Below are positions 9,133 to 16,376 of a DNA stretch of 64,000 bases, one piece after another (the first letter of the stretch is position 1; each line of letters opens with the position of its first letter). The stretch comes from Candidatus Obscuribacterales bacterium (lineage in GTDB: Bacteria > Cyanobacteriota > Vampirovibrionia > Obscuribacterales > Obscuribacteraceae). Made by a program: the position numbers and the translations under genes. Location of the stretch: assembly GCA_020050835.1 (NCBI GenBank), contig JAGVKB010000084.1, forward strand, positions 1-64,000, given 5' to 3'. The notes under the pieces are model-generated. The model saw nothing but the letters and a program-made list of their open reading frames with translations. It did not search any database and was not told the DNA's origin.

Positions 9133-9933
9133 ATGTTGAGGCTCTTGATTATAGTTGTGCTTACAGTCTGTCCTCTTGGCTATTGGTATTGGACCACGAC
9201 TCCGCAATATTCCGTCTTGCAACTCCGAAAGTCCATCAAGGAGCACGATATAAACAGCTTTCGCAAGTACGCCGACATTGATACGGTAGCCTCCCGGATG
9301 GTCGATGATCTTCTGACCAAGCCTGTTCAGCGCACGCTTGGTCCGGGAATTGTCGGCGAGCTCCTTGGTTTTGGTCTGGGCGTATTCGTCAAGCCACTGT
9401 TAGTCGATAGTATGAAACATCACATCACCGATTATGTCGAAGGCAGAGCGAGCACGGCCGGACTGGACGATGGTGTAAGAACAGTTTCTTCCGGCGGATT
9501 CTCCAGCATTCCCGGACAACTAGGTTTTACCGGCAAGATTTACAAAGACATCGAATATGTGCGCACGGAAGGAAAGATTGCGCTAATCGGCATCAAACTC
9601 TTCAATGCCAAGTACAACGAAGAGATGGTATTGGAATTGAAACTAAGAGACGCCGGTGGCTACTGGCAGCTCATGGAATTGTCCAATCTCCAAACTTTCA
9701 TGGGCAGAATTCTTGAATTACAAATGGGCAGTTCGACCCAAATCGAATCTTTGTTGATGCCACAACCAGAGCCCGCGGGACCAGCTTTGGCTGTTACCCT
9801 GGTGAATGAACTGAGCAACGGCGCTATTATAACGGCGCTGCAATCGTTCCGTAGCGGCGGCTCTGGCAGCAGCCCTGAAAACTTGCTGGCATCAACTCTT
9901 GGAGAGTGCTCTAGAACCGCCTTGTCGACTTGA
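9133..9933 (+). CDS. DUF2939 family protein
   Basis: A 266-residue protein with an N-terminal membrane or signal segment (about 3-20). It is followed by the sequence features of DUF2939: a WYWTTTPQYSVLQLRKSI block, then F.KY.DIDTVASRM. This family is of unknown function and is usually membrane-anchored with an extracytoplasmic alpha/beta domain. The ATG at 9133 is supported by GAGAGGA about 7 nt upstream. The stop lies inside the 3' end of the convergent cysteine desulfurase gene, a 42-bp tail-to-tail overlap. The last 40 residues are low-complexity Gly/Ser and may be unstructured. Family recognition comes from the N-terminal motif; nothing shows its role. Confidence 0.82.
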   Translation: MLRLLIIVVLTVCPLGYWYWTTTPQYSVLQLRKSIKEHDINSFRKYADIDTVASRMVDDLLTKPVQRTLGPGIVGELLGFGLGVFVKPLLVDSMKHHITDYVEGRASTAGLDDGVRTVSSGGFSSIPGQLGFTGKIYKDIEYVRTEGKIALIGIKLFNAKYNEEMVLELKLRDAGGYWQLMELSNLQTFMGRILELQMGSSTQIESLLMPQPEPAGPALAVTLVNELSNGAIITALQSFRSGGSGSSPENLLASTLGECSRTALST

Positions 9934-11070
9934 TTGAAACACTCCGGCCAGAAGATCGGCAGCTTGATCGCACTCCTTATCCGTGTTGAAACGACCGATC
10001 GAAATACGCGCCGAAGCGATTGCATCGCCTGCCGGTATGCCGGTTGCCGTCAAAATCTGCGAGGGCTCCTTAATTCCCTTATGACAAGCAGAGCCGCTGG
10101 AGATACAAACTCCCTTTAGATCTGCCTTGAGCACCAAAGCCTCACCGTCACAGCCGGGCACCACTACGCTGACATGGCCAGGCAACCGGCGCTCGATTTC
10201 GACTGGGCCGGTCATTCGCACACCGTCAACCGCAAGCAATCGCTTCATCAACTGCGCTTGCTTGGAGCGCAGGCTGCTCAAATTATCGGTCAACTCCTCA
10301 CGCGCTAATTCTGCCGCCCTTCCGATGCCGACGATGCTGGCCAGCGCCTCCGTTCCTGGAAACAAGCCGCGCTCCTGCCCGCCGCCGTAGACGAGCGGCA
10401 TGAGATTGACATTCTTACGGACATAGAGCACACCCACCCCCTTTGGTGCATGAAATTTATGTCCGGAAATCGAAAGCGAGCTTACCTTAACTTGTGAAAC
10501 GTCGATCGGCAACTTGCCAGGCACTTGTACTGCATCGGTGTGGAAATAGATTCCGGACTCTTCGGCGATGCCGGCCAACTGATCGATCGGTTGAATCGTG
10601 CCGATCTCGTTGTTCGCCCACATGATCGAGATAATGCTGGTATCGGATTGAAGCGCCTTGCTTAGATCGGCCGGACTAACCAATCCTTCGCTGTCAACCG
10701 GAAGATAGGTGATCCGCCAACCGAGCGCTTCGAGATGTTTTGCCGGGCCGAGCACGGCCGGGTGCTCGATCGAGCAGGTAATCATATGCTTACCGAGATC
10801 GTTGGCCTCGGCAAATCGTGCTCTTCCGACGATGGCTGTATTGTTGCTGTAGGTGCCACAGGGTGAAAAGAATATCTCCTCGGGATCACAATTGAGCAGC
10901 CGAGAGACCCGGCTGCGAGCTTCCACCAGCGCTTGGGCCGACTGCCTCCCGAAGCGATGCAGTGAAGAAGGATTGCCCCACTCACTGGCGAGGTAGGGAA
11001 TCATCGCTTCGACCACTTCCGAGCGCACCTTGGTTGTAGCGCTGTTGTCCAGATAGATTGGAACGATCAT
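9892..11070 (-). CDS. Cysteine desulfurase (NifS/IscS family)
   Basis: A PLP enzyme that removes sulfur from cysteine, giving alanine and an enzyme persulfide for iron-sulfur clusters, thiolated tRNA or other sulfur transfer. The 392 residues include YLDNSATT at 6-13, IEHPAV at 101-106 (His103), the PLP lysine K205 in SGHKFHAPKG, GGGQERG near 229-235 and the persulfide cysteine C329 in SSGSACHKG. Length and the loop before the catalytic Cys fit the group I (NifS/IscS) type. No iscU, iscR or mnmA is adjacent. The start is the ATG at 11070, with no strong ribosome site. Its 3' end overlaps the convergent DUF2939 gene by 42 bp. Pathway assignment is open. Confidence 0.93.
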   Translation of the reverse strand: MIVPIYLDNSATTKVRSEVVEAMIPYLASEWGNPSSLHRFGRQSAQALVEARSRVSRLLNCDPEEIFFSPCGTYSNNTAIVGRARFAEANDLGKHMITCSIEHPAVLGPAKHLEALGWRITYLPVDSEGLVSPADLSKALQSDTSIISIMWANNEIGTIQPIDQLAGIAEESGIYFHTDAVQVPGKLPIDVSQVKVSSLSISGHKFHAPKGVGVLYVRKNVNLMPLVYGGGQERGLFPGTEALASIVGIGRAAELAREELTDNLSSLRSKQAQLMKRLLAVDGVRMTGPVEIERRLPGHVSVVVPGCDGEALVLKADLKGVCISSGSACHKGIKEPSQILTATGIPAGDAIASARISIGRFNTDKECDQAADLLAGVFQSSRQGGSRALSKS

Positions 11071-11106
11071 TTCACTTACGCGAGAGCGGGGATTTAAGTA
11101 TAAATT

Positions 11107-11124
11107 GCGGCAAAAGCCGCTTTT
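11107..11124 (+). terminator. Terminator-like hairpin in the divergent gap before the ABC permease
   Basis: GCGGC-AAAA-GCCGC followed by TTTTA has the form of an intrinsic terminator on the plus strand, but no plus-strand gene ends nearby. It could stop antisense transcription into the permease gene or act as a leader attenuator for it. On the minus strand it would lie in the cysteine desulfurase leader. Confidence 0.35.
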
Positions 11125-11207
11125 ATGCAGACAGATGGTAACACGAATGGTATGCCGGCTGAGTTTGCGTCGTAAAATAGCTTGACGGCGCGGTGCAAGC
11201 TTGCTGA

Positions 11208-12206
11208 ATGAATGCCTTTCGAATAGCTCTTCTCTTTCTCGCAGTCGGCGCAGCAGTCGGGCTCAATCTCTGCATCGGTGATGTCTGGTTGAGCCCGCGG
11301 CAAGCCTGGTCTACCCTGTTTGCATCGGGCAACGACGCCCTGAGGGATTCCGGTATCAACCAGATCATCTGGGAGATTCGCTTGCCCAGGCTGTTGGTAG
11401 CAGCGGTAGTCGGCATCAGTCTTTCTGTCTCCGGTTATGTTCTCCAGGCGCTATCGCGCAACTATTTAGCCGACCCCTATTTGACCGGTACCTCGAGCGG
11501 CGCCGGGCTGGCAGTCGCAGTCGCCCTCTTTGCCGGAGCCGACTTTGCCCTGCTGCCGCCAATCGCCTTTATCGGTGGTTTTGCTGCCAGCATTACGGCC
11601 GCTATTCTCGCTCGCAGCCCAGCCGGGCTCTCTATCTCAAAGCTGCTGTTAGCGGGCGTCGCCTTATCTGCCTTCTGCGGCGGGTTGATTACCTTGCTTT
11701 TGACGACATCTAAAAACCAGACCCTCTCACAGGTAGTCTTTTTCTGGCTGGCCGGCGGCATCAGCGGTCGCAGCTGGTCAGAGCTGATACCGTCGAGCGC
11801 TTATGTTGGATTGGCAGTAGCAGCAGTTTTCGTGCTGAGCAAGCCTTTGCGGCTGCTCTCGCTTGGTCAGCAAGCGGCGACCTCGCTTGGTCTGAATGTA
11901 TCAAAAGCGCAATCAGCGCTGCTGGTTTGCGCAATCGTGCTGTGCGGCGCGGCAGTTTCCTTGAGCGGGCTGGTCGGATTCGTCGGCTTAATAGCTCCCC
12001 ATCTGGCACGCTCGCTCTTCGGTCGCGATGAGCGAATACAGATAATCGCCAGCGCTCTGATCGGTGCGACGCTGGTGCTGGCAAGCGATCTCGCCGCTCG
12101 AACCTTGGGACAAGGTCAAGAGCTTCCGCTCGGAACCCTGTTATCACTGGTCGGAGGTCCGTTTTTTCTGTGGCAAGTTTTCCATCGCAAAGGCGAGGCT
12201 CTTTAG
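11208..12206 (+). CDS. FecCD/BtuC-family ABC transporter permease
   Basis: Inner-membrane permease for iron-siderophore, heme or vitamin B12 uptake. The 332-residue chain has about ten hydrophobic helices, as usual for the family. It contains the family signatures GDVWLSPRQAW near residue 24, EIRLPRLL near 57 and GLVGFVGLIAPHLAR near 255. The last provides the cytoplasmic coupling helix to the ATPase. The gene is followed 4 bp later by its ATPase, giving a two-gene import module. No periplasmic binding protein, TonB receptor or cobalamin-riboswitch sequence is visible within the window, so substrate cannot be decided. No clear ribosome site precedes the ATG at 11208. Family assignment is firm. 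Confidence 0.92.
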   Translation: MNAFRIALLFLAVGAAVGLNLCIGDVWLSPRQAWSTLFASGNDALRDSGINQIIWEIRLPRLLVAAVVGISLSVSGYVLQALSRNYLADPYLTGTSSGAGLAVAVALFAGADFALLPPIAFIGGFAASITAAILARSPAGLSISKLLLAGVALSAFCGGLITLLLTTSKNQTLSQVVFFWLAGGISGRSWSELIPSSAYVGLAVAAVFVLSKPLRLLSLGQQAATSLGLNVSKAQSALLVCAIVLCGAAVSLSGLVGFVGLIAPHLARSLFGRDERIQIIASALIGATLVLASDLAARTLGQGQELPLGTLLSLVGGPFFLWQVFHRKGEAL

Positions 12207-12209
12207 CTG

Positions 12210-13028
12210 ATGAATTCATCCAATCAACCAGCCTCGATTTCGGCTCAAGCACTCTCTGTCGGCTGGGCCGGAAAGGCGGTGGCTGAAAAAATCAATTTCG
12301 AAATTCACGCCGGTCAGATAGTAGCAATCGCCGGACCAAACGGCGCCGGTAAATCAACAATTCTCAAAACAATCGCTCGTCAAATCAGTTCACTGTCTGG
12401 ACAGATCTACGTGGATGGAGCAGACTTCAGGCAGATCTCGCCCACCTGCTTCGCCAGAAAGGTTGCCTACGTCGCACAGTCGATTGATGCCGGGCCAAAC
12501 TTGACCGTATTGGAATTGGTCTCGCTCGGGCGAAATCCGCACCAGCACTGGTGGTCCTGGCAGCAGTCCGGCGACGATACCGCGGCCATCGAGCAAGCAT
12601 TGCGAAAGACCGGCACCTGGGAGCTACGCCACCAACTACTCTCAGCACTATCCGGCGGCGAAAGGCAAAGAGCGGCGATCGCTACGGCGCTCTGCCAGCA
12701 AGCCGGCTTCTTGCTCCTAGATGAACCGACTGCTCATCTGGACTTTCGCCACCAGATCGAACTGGCCGCGCTGCTTTCCGAAATGAAAGCCAACGGTCTT
12801 GGTCTTTTGGTCGTTCTGCACGATCTCACTTTCATCGCTCAAATCGCCGACAAAGTGCTGCTGCTCACGAAGCCCGAAAATGGTCCGAGCGTCCCGGTCG
12901 GATTCGACTCCCCGCATTCGATTCTTGTCCCCGATACGTTGCGCCAGGTCTATCAAGTCGAGGTCGCCATATTGCACTGTCCCGCCACCGGCCGAAAGGT
13001 CTACTCCGCCACGAACTGCTCTAAATAG
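12210..13028 (+). CDS. ABC transporter ATPase of the iron-siderophore/B12 importer type
   Basis: Cytoplasmic ATPase driving the adjacent permease. The 272 residues show Walker A GPNGAGKST near 49, the ABC signature LSGGERQR near 148, Walker B FLLLDEPTAHLD near 168, and the switch histidine in VVLHD near 203. The sequence is FecE/BtuD/FhuC-like. It starts 4 bp after the permease stop and is almost certainly translated with it. No substrate-binding subunit follows; the next gene is on the opposite strand. The C-terminal 60 residues (VPDTLRQVYQVEVAI onward) are the usual family tail. Transport of metal chelate or corrinoid is inferred from family only. Confidence 0.93.
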   Translation: MNSSNQPASISAQALSVGWAGKAVAEKINFEIHAGQIVAIAGPNGAGKSTILKTIARQISSLSGQIYVDGADFRQISPTCFARKVAYVAQSIDAGPNLTVLELVSLGRNPHQHWWSWQQSGDDTAAIEQALRKTGTWELRHQLLSALSGGERQRAAIATALCQQAGFLLLDEPTAHLDFRHQIELAALLSEMKANGLGLLVVLHDLTFIAQIADKVLLLTKPENGPSVPVGFDSPHSILVPDTLRQVYQVEVAILHCPATGRKVYSATNCSK

Positions 13029-13030
13029 CT

Positions 13031-13056
13031 AAGATGCCCGCCGAAGCGAGCATCTT
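13031..13056. terminator. Inverted repeat between convergent genes
   Basis: A 7-bp stem (AAGATGC and GCATCTT) with a 12-nt loop lies just after the ATPase stop and before the end of the opposing Q/G-rich gene. It may terminate either transcript; the T-run is poor. Confidence 0.4.
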
Positions 13057-13079
13057 CATTGCCTTTCAAATTGTCCGCA

Positions 13080-13982
13080 CTAGTTACGTTGATAGAGGTG
13101 CGGATAGCGCTGATAGCCATGCATCATGTTGCCGCGCTGCTGCCCGTAAGCCAATGCTTGCTCCGGATAGAACTGCTGGCAACGACCGCCTTGTTGACCA
13201 CCGCGATTGGCATATCGACTGGCTACGTCATAACCAGCCCAGGCGTTGAAACCGCTGATCGCCATATTCATCGCCTGTTGAGCGTCGGACATCGCCGGAT
13301 CACCGCCCGCAAACGGCACGGTGCCGTTGTAGCCGGCTCGATAAGATCTGTAACCGTTCGGTCCGCCATTGACCTGCTCCATGCTGTACATCGGCATGCC
13401 TTGGTTTTGATACTGATTGTAATAGTCAGGAGCATACGTCATCTGCTGTTGATACTGCTGTCCGGGGTTGTAGCAACCGCGATACTGTTGATAACTCGGT
13501 TGGCAGCACTGTTTTGGAATGTACTGCTGATAGTTATAGTTCTGCCCACCTGGATAGCGGTAATCGAAGTTGCGGCCACCCTGCATATTGACTTCGCCCG
13601 AAGCGTTGTTAATGATCACTTCCGAGCCCGGCATGGCCGTTACATAGATGTCCCCGCCGCCTTGTCCGCGACCGCCCCAGAACTGCCTGGCTCTCATACC
13701 CGGCTGTTGCGGCGCATAAGCATCCGCCTGCCAGGGGTTGTAGCCCGGAGGCGTTACCGGCTGAGGCGCCTGCGGGCGGACATCGCTGCCATCCCATTGA
13801 TACAGGTCTCTGCCACCGGGTTGTCCCGGCTGCCCCTGTCCGGGCCTCGGCTGGTTGGGGTTGGCATCGCTGCCATCCCACTGATACAGGTCTCTGCCAC
13901 CGGGTTGTCCCGGCTGCCCCTGTCCGGGCCTCGGCTGGTTGGGGTTGGCATCGCTCCCATCCCACTGATATAGATCTGTCAT
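13080..13982 (-). CDS. Q/G/Y-rich low-complexity protein with tandem DLYQWDGSD repeats
   Basis: A 300-residue protein without a recognised domain. Residues 3-30 and 31-58 are identical 28-residue units starting DLYQWDGSDANPNQPRPGQG, and a third copy begins at 59 and decays. The middle (about 100-135) holds one more ordered stretch, IYVTAMPGSEVIINNASGE. The rest is rich in Gln, Tyr, Gly, Asn and Pro, including two adjacent Cys (QCCQ). Composition resembles prion-like or condensate-forming chains. No signal peptide is evident. GAGGAG lies about 10 nt before the ATG at 13982, and a good promoter is upstream. A 304-codon frame also stays open on the plus strand, but the ribosome site and promoter favour this strand. 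Function is unknown. Confidence 0.82.
   Translation of the reverse strand: MTDLYQWDGSDANPNQPRPGQGQPGQPGGRDLYQWDGSDANPNQPRPGQGQPGQPGGRDLYQWDGSDVRPQAPQPVTPPGYNPWQADAYAPQQPGMRARQFWGGRGQGGGDIYVTAMPGSEVIINNASGEVNMQGGRNFDYRYPGGQNYNYQQYIPKQCCQPSYQQYRGCYNPGQQYQQQMTYAPDYYNQYQNQGMPMYSMEQVNGGPNGYRSYRAGYNGTVPFAGGDPAMSDAQQAMNMAISGFNAWAGYDVASRYANRGGQQGGRCQQFYPEQALAYGQQRGNMMHGYQRYPHLYQRN
13781..13979 (-). repeat. Perfect 84-bp in-frame tandem repeat, 2 full plus 1 partial copy
   Basis: Copies begin at 13781, 13865 and 13949, spaced exactly 84 bp. The two full copies differ at about one base near the WD codons, which is silent. The third copy is truncated at about 30 bp by the start of the gene. Each full unit encodes 28 residues. 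Near-identity at DNA level points to recent slippage or unequal exchange. Confidence 0.95.
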
Positions 13983-14392
13983 TCTATTCTGCTCCTCAGT
14001 TGCCTGCCGGACGGAGTGTCTTCCGCCTCTTGCACACGTGTCTATACATAATTGACATTTTTTGGAAAGTCAATGGGAAGAATCCCACCGAATGCCCATA
14101 GAACGGCTATCCCAGGGCTTTTCCGAATGATTAAAAGGCGACTCAAACTTGGGTGAGATTACAATTAATGTGCCCATTTTAGCCAATTTTAAGCGAACCG
14201 GCTGGCTGTCGGCTTCTACCCGATCGTCCCAGCCGGTCGCGCGCGCCAATCAAAAGGCTTAAAAGTCTAACCCAGCCTACAATCTCTATTTTGCAGCCCC
14301 AAAAATCGCCGTCCAGATATATGACATTCGCGCAAAGATGTCAGGCCGAAGAAAGAGCTCCCCGAGAACTCAACTAATAGTTAAGCCACCAC
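13983..14392. other. 410-bp intergenic region with the promoter of the Q/G-rich gene
   Basis: Upstream region of the Q/G-rich gene and downstream of dgkA, whose stop is at 14393. Apart from the promoter and the inverted repeat at 14051-14074, I see no gene, RNA or terminator. Codon-like structure is absent in all frames. Confidence 0.6.
14045..14073 (-). promoter_or_regulatory. Sigma-70-like promoter of the Q/G-rich gene
   Basis: On the minus strand, TTGACT and TATGTA are separated by exactly 17 nt, about 60 nt before the start codon. The spacer lies inside an inverted repeat ATTGAC-N12-GTCAAT (14051-14074) that could bind a regulator. Confidence 0.55.
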
Positions 14393-14749
14393 CTAAATAT
14401 GGAAGACTTGCAGTAACTTCGGGACAAAGACGACCGCCCCGATGATCATCGCCATCACGGACGAGCAAAGCACTGCGGCAGCTGCCGTGTCCTTGGCGTA
14501 TCTCGCAGACTCGTGGTATTCGCCGTTTGCCGAGATATCAACCAGGTGCTCGAGCGAAGTGTTGAGAAACTCAGTCGTCAAGACAAACCCAATTGCAACC
14601 GCCAAGAACGCCCAGGCATTGAAATCTACTTTCAGCCAGAGCCCCAATCCGATCACGGCTACGGCGGAAGCGAAATGGATGCGAACGTTGCGCTCTTCCT
14701 TGAGCCCAATCCAAATGCCATGAAAGGCGTGGTAAAACGACTCAATCAT
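14393..14749 (-). CDS. dgkA: Diacylglycerol/undecaprenol kinase (DgkA family)
   Basis: Small integral membrane kinase that phosphorylates diacylglycerol or undecaprenol to recycle lipid carriers of the cell wall. The motif LKEERNVRIHF near residue 15 and the catalytic signature TTEFLNTSLEHLVD near 60 identify the family. Three hydrophobic helices follow, ending with a Val/Leu/Phe-rich C-terminus. The ATG at 14749 gives 118 residues, the normal family length. The frame stays open to a TTG at 14848, which would add 33 basic residues. The gene lies downstream of ybeY on the same strand, an arrangement common in Gram-positive and cyanobacterial lineages. The undecaprenol role is inferred from similarity to the Gram-positive type. 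Confidence 0.88.
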   Translation of the reverse strand: MIESFYHAFHGIWIGLKEERNVRIHFASAVAVIGLGLWLKVDFNAWAFLAVAIGFVLTTEFLNTSLEHLVDISANGEYHESARYAKDTAAAAVLCSSVMAMIIGAVVFVPKLLQVFHI

Positions 14750-14972
14750 GCTGTTTGCTCGTCCGGCTTTTCTCTTCCATGCGCGCGGGATCAGGCTCCG
14801 GGTTCTGGTCGGTAGATCCGCAGTGCGCAGGACAACTTTGTCTTGCAAATTTACAGAAATAGTTGCAATCTCCCAAAACGAACAACGAGCTCTTCCCTCG
14901 TCGATTGGAGTCTGCCCGAATCCGGACTGACGATAACACGCTGTAAGCCCATAAGCAAGCCATTATAGCCAT

Positions 14973-15476
14973 TTAACGGCCGAGACCGGCGGCCGCCAAT
15001 ATCTGCTTTTGCCGGCCGAACATCTCCTTTTCCTCTTCGGCCACTTCGTGGTCGAAGCCAAAAACATGCAAGCAACCATGCACAAAGAGAAACGCCAACT
15101 CTCGCTCGACCGAGTGCCCGAACGAATCAGCCTGCTCGTGAGCCTTTTCGACTGAAATAATCACTTCACCGAACTCCCAGGGCAGCTCCACCGGCGGTGC
15201 TTGGAGATCGAGCGGAAACGAAAGCACGTCCGTTGCGGCATCCTTGCCGCGCCACTGGCGATTGAGAGTTCGGATCTGCCGATTCGAAACGAGGATGAGA
15301 CTGAGGCTTCCGCGCTCACCAATCTGCTTTATCTGTTGCCGATTCAAATGCGGCGGCAGCCGCCGAACGAGATTGGCACAGATCTGCTCGGAGAGCTCAG
15401 CCACATTGGCAGACAGCCACTGCCAGTCCACAACCGCACGGCGCTGCCGATTAGAGATAGTTACTTCAAAACCCAT
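14973..15476 (-). CDS. ybeY: Endoribonuclease YbeY (rRNA maturation factor)
   Basis: A metal-dependent RNase acting in 16S rRNA 3'-end maturation and ribosome quality control. The 167 residues carry the zinc-binding signature HGCLHVFGFDH near 134-144 and the preceding block TDVLSFPLD near 83-91, both diagnostic. Length is normal. It starts at the ATG at 15476 without an obvious ribosome site; a TATAAT lies on the minus strand at 15512-15517. It is followed on the same strand by dgkA after a gap of more than 120 bp. It is divergent from the rimP-nusA operon, so ribosome-related genes face each other across a 230-bp control region. Identification is secure. Confidence 0.95.
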   Translation of the reverse strand: MGFEVTISNRQRRAVVDWQWLSANVAELSEQICANLVRRLPPHLNRQQIKQIGERGSLSLILVSNRQIRTLNRQWRGKDAATDVLSFPLDLQAPPVELPWEFGEVIISVEKAHEQADSFGHSVERELAFLFVHGCLHVFGFDHEVAEEEKEMFGRQKQILAAAGLGR

Positions 15477-15563
15477 TTACAAACAAATAATGATCGCCAT
15501 TTCAGATATGAATTATAAAGGACTGCCTGCTGGCATTCGACCTTGCAGCTCGGAAAAGTTCAA

Positions 15564-15592
15564 TTGACATGCTAGGATACCGAATGTAGGAA
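15564..15592 (+). promoter_or_regulatory. Candidate promoter of the rimP-nusA-infB operon
   Basis: A consensus TTGACA at 15564-15569 is followed after 17 nt by TAGGAA, a weak -10 element. This would give a leader of about 110 nt before rimP. Confidence 0.4.
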
Positions 15593-15604
15593 ATAGCTGT
15601 ATGT

Positions 15605-15628
15605 CATAGGCTGAGTTGTTAGCCTATG
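15605..15628 (+). other. Leader hairpin upstream of rimP
   Basis: A perfect 8-bp stem CATAGGCT/AGCCTATG with an 8-nt loop lies in the predicted leader. No T-run follows. It may be a binding or pausing site for feedback control, since NusA-encoding operons are often autoregulated. Confidence 0.45.
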
Positions 15629-15707
15629 GCAATTTGCTGTTTGTATTGCGCTTCCTCTTTTGAGGGAAAGCCATATTCCTGTCCGCTAAGCGTTCTACTT
15701 CGATTGA

Positions 15708-16283
15708 ATGTCACTTAAGGATCAACTTGAAAAAATCACCGAGCTCGCAGAGCAAGTTGCCTCGCAACTCGGTCTTGTTTTGGTCGACGTGCGATTTAGC
15801 CAGGCCGGCAAAAGACGCAGCGTGGAGGTAACAATCTACCGCCGGGGCGGGCGCATCAAGCTCGAAGACTGCGAAGCGGTAAGCCGAAGCATGGAAGATG
15901 CGCTGGACAAACAAACACCGCCATTGCTCGAAGGCGCCTATCTGCTGGAAGTGCAGAGCCCGGGCATCGATCGTCAGCTGGCAACAGAGCGCGAATTTAC
16001 TGTATTCAACAGCCAGCCAGTGGAAGTTCTTGCAAAAGAGAAGATTGATGCTCTCGGCACTTTATTTTCCGGCACTCTCTCGAGCGCCTCGGCCGGCAAG
16101 GTCGTGATTTCAAATCCGAAAGCAATTGCATCCGGCTCCAAGTCGAAAGCCAAAGCAAAATCCAACTTGATTGCACTGGATACGCCGGCGCAAATCGAAC
16201 TGGAGATCTCCCAGCTCATTTACATAAAACTCGCTCCTGCTGAGCTTGTCGAGCATGAAAAATCGATGCAGGAGACGAACTGA
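15708..16283 (+). CDS. rimP: Ribosome maturation factor RimP
   Basis: Assists assembly of the 30S subunit. The 191-residue protein shows the RimP N-terminal domain (about 1-85, including LVLVDVRFSQAGKRRSVEVT and a conserved D-x-C-x-x-xS-R block DCEAVSRSMEDAL) and the PGIDRQLATEREF motif near 87. The C-terminal SH3-like barrel follows. A basic insert rich in Lys, Ser and Ala (about 135-155) makes it slightly longer than most family members. The ATG at 15708 begins MSLKDQLEK. It is the first gene of the conserved rimP-nusA-ylxR-infB-rbfA-truB operon, and its position alone supports the call. Confidence 0.95.
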   Translation: MSLKDQLEKITELAEQVASQLGLVLVDVRFSQAGKRRSVEVTIYRRGGRIKLEDCEAVSRSMEDALDKQTPPLLEGAYLLEVQSPGIDRQLATEREFTVFNSQPVEVLAKEKIDALGTLFSGTLSSASAGKVVISNPKAIASGSKSKAKAKSNLIALDTPAQIELEISQLIYIKLAPAELVEHEKSMQETN

Positions 16284-16376
16284 TAGAAAGTATTACCGAC
16301 CGCAAAGCACCGCGTAAAACCGGTCACTCGAAAAAATCGAGTTTACCTACAACTAAATACACCCGGAGGACCGACC

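Noticed and set aside
11071-11207. Possible cobalamin riboswitch before the BtuC-like permease
   Set aside because: The B12-box type sequence and the long leader are absent; only a small terminator-like hairpin is seen.
13059-13973. A 304-codon plus-strand frame opposite the Q/G-rich gene
   Set aside because: It stays open only because the opposite strand is low in stop-complementary codons. The minus strand has the ribosome site, a promoter with 17-nt spacing and a sensible composition.
13781-13979. The 84-bp repeats as a CRISPR-like array
   Set aside because: Units are contiguous with no spacers and are in frame within a protein gene.
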